A stretch of DNA of 64,000 bases from Pontederia crassipes. Its lineage: Eukaryota > Streptophyta > Magnoliopsida > Commelinales > Pontederiaceae. The DNA is taken from positions 18,343,189 to 18,407,188 of the forward strand of contig CM060186.1 of assembly GCA_030549335.1 (NCBI GenBank), written 5' to 3'. The translations under genes were made by a program, and so were the position numbers. The notes under the pieces were generated by a model. The model ran no database searches and was not told where the DNA came from. It saw nothing but the letters and a program-made list of their open reading frames with translations. Shown piece after piece: positions 59,700 to 64,000 of the stretch (its first letter is position 1; the number at the start of each line of letters is the position of its first letter).

Positions 59700-60245
59700 C
59701 ACGCTGTCGGTTTTGAGAATTGAGAGGCACGTGGATTTCAGAGAATGAGTTCGTGGACGCGTCAATAAAGCGTAGAAGGAAGTTGCCGTTGACTGCACAC
59801 CGTCGGATTGGCTTCTACACTTATTATTATTATGTATAATAATAATTGTTACAATATGTACTCTTATCTCTAAGTTGCCTGAAAAGTTAAATCGTGTTGA
59901 CTTCGGGAAGGGCTTATTAGTTATTATTAAAACTCAAAATTTACGGGATTATAAGGGAGGCTGCCACATCGGAGGAGTGCAAAGTTTTATTTTATTTAAT
60001 AAATAATAGAATAATCAAGTTTAGTTAATTTTCTAATTTTTCTAATTTTCAATTTTATTAAATTCATGAATGATAAAAAAATTATACATAAATAAAGAGG
60101 AATAGATAATAAAATTTGATTCTACGATAATTTTTTTCAAAAAAAAAATCTAATTTTTTAGAGGGTGTTTGGAAGAAGCACTATCATCCAAAAATTCAGA
60201 GTTATTATTTCAATGGATTTATTATTCCGTGTCTTGTTCAAAAAA
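59700..60245. other. Promoter-distal flank, AT-rich
   Basis: No gene. At about 60163 GGGTGTTTGGAAGAAG is echoed in inverse by CTTCTTCTAAACAACTC at about 61611, so a Tourist/PIF-like MITE may have been the target of the CACTA insertion at 60249; no target duplication supports this. Confidence 0.35.
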
Positions 60246-60248
60246 GAA

Positions 60249-61401
60249 CACTACATGAAAAATCGTTATTTTTCGATGATATGACGAAAATTGGGAAAAA
60301 TTCGTCGAAAAGGTAAGTTTGCGACGGATATTATTCTGATAGGAGAGAACCATCAGAAAATTGCTCGTCGCAAATAAATTCCCATGGCCCGAGCCGATGG
60401 ATCCGTCACGATCATTCACGGTTGGATCCGGTCATGAACAGCCGGATTTGACCGCTCATGGCCGGATGTGGCCGTCAAGGCTGGATCTTGCCGTTCACGA
60501 TGGATCGCGCGAGGAAGTAGCGAACGGGGTAAGAGGGGGGCCGGGTTAAGTAATGAGCTTACAAACATTATTTTAGCCGTGGGAACGACTCGAGCCATCT
60601 GAACGCCATCCTTAATATACATTTTAATAAAAAATATATTTAATATTTTCACGGTTGCAGTCTTCGGAACTTTCGACGACTGCGGTCGTGGGAATGCCCT
60701 CCTTTCTAAAATGAAGGCTTCTTATAAAATAAAATTAATATTTAAATTTTTTACCGCAGTTGTGGAAAGTTTTGACGGCTGTAGCCGTGGGAACACCCTC
60801 CTTTACAAAATGAACGTTGTTATTATGTAAAATAATATTTTATATTTCTCATGATCGCAGTCGTGGGAAGTTCCGAGGACCGCAGCCATCGGAACACCAT
60901 TTTTTCTTAAATGAAGGCTACTTATAATGTAAAATAACATTTTATATTTCTCACGGCCAAAGTCGTGGGAAGTTTTGACGGTTGCGATCGTGGGAACACC
61001 ATCTCGTACAATACAAAAAAAATATTTTACTTTTCTGACGATTGCAACCATGGGAAATTTTGACGGCGGCAGCAGTGGGAACTCCATCTTCCTAATATGC
61101 TCGGGGCGTTATCATATAAAATATTATTTTATTTTTTCCACGACCATAGCCGTGAAAAGTTTCGACAGTATTCCTTTTTCGGTGGTTGTAGTTTCGACAG
61201 TATTCCTATTCCGGTGGTTGTAGCCGTCGAAACTTGCAATAGTTATTGAGCTGTCGGAAGATGTGAGGGTGTAGGCCGTGGGAAATATTTACGTCGCTAT
61301 TTCAAAAGGATATCATTAGCCATCGCAAAATTCATCGGAACTAGCGAGGGATATTCGACCGTCGGTAATATCCAACGGAAATAACGATTTTTCTTGTACT
61401 G
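60249..61401. mobile_element. Non-autonomous CACTA-type element, second copy type
   Basis: The left end is CACTACATGAAAAATCG and the right end, inward, CAGTACAAGAAAAATCG; about 22 of the first 24 bases agree. The 3-bp target duplication GAA is present at 60246-60248 and 61402-61404. Subterminal parts contain many GCCGTGGGAA / TTTCGACGG-type units with about 90-bp period, and the left inner part carries GCCGGAT-type repeats (60424-60500). No coding capacity. It belongs to the same family as the 2157-3798 element by architecture. Confidence 0.86.
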
Positions 61402-62105
61402 GAAGAAAAAAATTGTTGTGTGTGAATGAAGAGTGAATAAAGGAAGAAATGAGTAGTGGATTAGATAAAAAAAATGAAGAAAGAAAGAATAATTATTAAT
61501 TATATTAGATAGAATAATTAATCTTAACTTTTTTTAATGATTTTGATGTATAACTATTACTTCGAATAAATAATTTAATTTCCATCTGTTTGAAAAAACA
61601 AAATTATTATTCTTCTTCTAAACAACTCTGACAACCTTCGAGAATAAGGGGTAATTTTAGAAGTGACTTCAACGGAATTACTTAACGAATAAAGAAAAAA
61701 AATTTTGGAAGTGTGTATATATAATTATATATTCAATAAAAAGGATAAAAAGAAAAAAAAGAAAAAGAAAGAAGTGGTGGGTTGGTGTGCGCGGGTTGGG
61801 GGGTGGGAGGCGTACGCAAAGATTCCTTCCAGATAAGCTCAAAAGCGTATGTACTGACGCACGTACTTTATCTCTGTCAGAGAGAGTATGAACATAAGGC
61901 CACGTGGCGGATCATCCCCCTTATCTCTTATGGCGGTTAATGCTAGATTTGTCGGCATCTAATTTACGAAGACCAAATTCTAATTAGATTCTACATATTA
62001 TATTATCTATCCTTGAAAAGGGATGCTGGTTTCTCTTCAAATTCTTTTTTTTCTTTTTTCCCTCTCGTGTAAGCATCTGAAAGCCAAAGCATATTAGATT
62101 CGATT
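61402..62105. other. AT-rich and low-complexity interval
   Basis: No gene. A purine-rich part at 61731-61775 and a GGGTTGGGGGGTGGGAGG part at about 61793 are present. Confidence 0.4.
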
Positions 62106-62266
62106 TTTCGAGAATATTTTTGCATCAAGAAATATTCGAAACAGGACTGAGTCCATTCATAAAAAATCGATCCATTCCAGATCCATATTCGAAAAATTCA
62201 AATTCATTTTCACCCGATTATTTAATATTATAATATATTTTATATTAGACATATATTATGTAACGT

Positions 62267-62421
62267 TAAGTCACGAGATCTCAAATGATTAAAGACTTCA
62301 GTACATAACATTAATGTTCAACTAGAACTTATTAGTCCTAAGTATGTACAACACTTCATCATGAGCTTGAACTGTCGTTCATCGATTAATCTAGATTACA
62401 TGCACAGATCCATAGTGTAGG
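62267..62421 (-). repeat. Partial LTR copy, Gypsy element
   Basis: The 155-bp block around CAAATGATTAAAGACTTCAG, AACTTATTAGTCCT and GATCCATAGTGTAGG aligns with 63835-63981, about 1.57 kb to the right, with scattered differences. It is probably the surviving part of the element's 3' LTR. The expected LTR start upstream was not found. Confidence 0.6.
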
Positions 62422-62676
62422 TCATATATGCCATGATATCCTATCACATATTACTATATACGATACATCATTTATCATCATAATAACATAACATGTGAAC
62501 ATGCATGTTATGAACTATATCATGATCCTTACATGATATTACATAATATTTATATTCATTCTTCATATAATATTTATGAAATAAACATTATGTCATACCT
62601 GCTTAACTTCAAGTCCATTATCTACATGTATCATATATTAGAAATAGGCATTCATATCATTCATCAAATGCATGGC

Positions 62677-63560
62677 TTAGCATATTATTTCATTTTTTTT
62701 CATAATCATGTACATCACACGGCAGTGTGGGCAAGGTGAATGTCCTTGTCCATCTCCATTTCTCTTATAAGGTTTAGAGTTCTCATCTCTTCCTTCATGC
62801 CTCTGCTCCTTCTTAAATTTCTTACTTTGATCTTTTCTGAACTCTTTGTCTTTTTCATATTTCTTTTGAGCACCAATCTCCCTGGCCAATTTGGATGCTA
62901 AGGAGATTGCCTTGACCGTGGTTTCAGGATCACCACACTTAACGTTGAGGATTTAGCCAATTCACAAAGTGATTGATCCTTAATTTTTCATATTTTTCAG
63001 AGGACTATACCTCTTAAGTTCTAGAAACTTATTGAGACATTCTTCCACTGTCATACTGTATTGTTGCATATTCATGAATTCAGCTTGTTTTTCCCCCTTA
63101 CATCTGGAGGGAGATAATGACTCCCGAAGGCCTTCTTGAAGTCTCTCCGGATAATCTCATCTTCACCTTCAAATTGGGTCATAATCACTTCCACCAGTGA
63201 CGAGCTTGATCAACTAGATGGTGGGTAGCTAGGTTGACTCTATATCTTTCTGAGCAATCCATTGCTCTAAACTTCTCCGTAATCCCATTCAGCCAAGCTT
63301 CAACCTTGTCTGAATCCTTATCCTCATTGAAAGTTGAGGGCTATAACTTCAAGAATCTTTTAATCCTTGAGCTCGAACGACGATGGTGGTTCGAGTTTGC
63401 ATTTCTTTCCATAGCACGAGCCATACGGGTCATGCTTTCAATTAACTTCATCCGAAATCTTGAGACATGGCCTCTAGATGAGCCTTCTTCTTCTATCCTC
63501 AACATAACAATAATTAACCACCCATTAGCTAGTCAAATATAAACATATATGACATAACTT
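62677..63560 (-). pseudogene. Gypsy gag fragment
   Basis: On the minus strand from about 63560 to 62680, frames read MLRIEEEGS-like, then FRAMDCSERYRVNLATHHLV and DQARHWWK (compare RVRLATHYLVGEADAWW), later FMNMQQYSMTVEECLN-like and a lysine- and arginine-rich linker (YEKDKEFRKDQSKKFKKEQ) before a CPHC-like knuckle at about 62720. This is the order of a plant Gypsy (chromovirus-type) gag. Frameshifts and stops break it, and no protease or polymerase follows, so the body of the element is deleted. Confidence 0.7.
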
Positions 63561-63660
63561 AAACATTACATACTCTTATCCTTTGATAGCTGCTCATGAC
63601 GGTTGCATATGGACTTAAACTTCTTAACATTACATTACTTAGATTTAGGTCCTAATCATA

Positions 63661-63671
63661 CCCTGATACCA
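63661..63671 (-). other. Primer-binding site of the Gypsy fragment
   Basis: The minus strand reads TGGTATCAGGG, matching the initiator-tRNA-Met primer site except near its end, two bases inside the LTR at 63674. Confidence 0.68.
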
Positions 63672-63673
63672 AT

Positions 63674-64000
63674 TGTAGCAGTTGTAAAATCCACCGTAAA
63701 AGTTATTGGTCATTTAGGGCAATTTCGCCCCATTAACCCGTTCTCCATACATCCTTTAAGAAAGGAAGACTTTAATATTTTACTGAAAGCCATAGTAAAC
63801 AAAACTTTATTTGAACCATATAAAATCTAAATAATAAGTCATGGGACCTCAAATGACTAAAGACTTCAGTACATAGTATCAATGTTCAAGTAGAACTTAT
63901 TAGTCCTGCAACGCTTTGTCATGAACTTGAGCTGTCTTCCATCAATTTATCTTGGTTACCTGCACGGATCCAAAGTGTAGGGTTTTCCAATTAAAGTTTG
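63674..64000 (-). repeat. Gypsy 5' LTR, cut by the window edge
   Basis: It starts TGTAGCAGTTG on the plus strand (the LTR's 3' end on the minus strand) right after the primer site. It includes the block 63835-63981 that recurs at 62267-62421 and runs beyond the window. Confidence 0.68.

Overview
This is plant nuclear DNA: long AT-rich intergenic stretches packed with plant-type LTR retrotransposons, CACTA, hAT and Mutator-like elements, a few intron-containing genes with GT..AG introns, and one GC-rich intronless calmodulin-like gene. The very GC-rich, C/G-ending codons of the single-exon gene (58772-59455) and the low gene density suggest a monocot of moderate or large genome size; the species cannot be told from the sequence alone. 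There are no bacterial, organellar, rRNA or CRISPR features and no intact tRNA gene.

Region 1-21.5 kb is almost all transposon. A non-autonomous CACTA element (2157-3798, 3-bp target duplication ATC) is followed by one old Ty1/Copia element on the minus strand (about 4616-20130). The Copia element was hit three times: by a long-TIR Mutator-like element in its 3' LTR (4900-5940), by an LTR element now reduced to a solo LTR in its integrase (8309-9621), and by a complete-length but decayed CACTA transposon in its gag (10787-19698, target duplication TCC, two pseudogenes: tnp2-type transposase and a tnpA-like protein).

Region 21.5-34.0 kb is a full-length Athila-type Ty3/Gypsy element on the minus strand (LTRs 21528-24162 and 31354-34019, target duplication AAAAC, tRNA-Asp primer site) with gag, protease, reverse transcriptase, RNase H and integrase all recognisable but broken. 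Region 34-46 kb holds decayed pieces: Copia RNase H, a possible second Mutator-like half element, a 92-bp direct repeat, SINE-like tRNA-derived modules, a probable Gypsy solo LTR (41696-43996) and a LINE reverse transcriptase fragment.

The gene island is 46.1-59.5 kb: a small unrecognised protein gene (plus, 46153-46485); a nine-exon PhoD-like metallophosphatase (minus, 47821-51893, 468 aa from my splice model); head-to-head with it a seven-exon YjbQ/UPF0047 gene with a probable plastid transit peptide (plus, 52719-56037, 194 aa), whose fourth intron carries a TIR element with a TRIM-like insert; and a calmodulin-like EF-hand gene (minus, 58772-59455). A hAT MITE (56869-57336, 8-bp duplication TCCATGGT) lies between the last two. 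The right end has another small CACTA element (60249-61401, duplication GAA) and a gag-bearing fragment of a Gypsy element whose 5' LTR runs off the window.

I found no previously undescribed molecular system. The most notable signals are the dated nesting order, a 225-bp perfectly identical block at one end of otherwise diverged Athila LTRs, GATAAC repeats in those LTRs, the transition-type decay of the Athila coding frame, and the 24-bp direct repeats around the TRIM-like insert.
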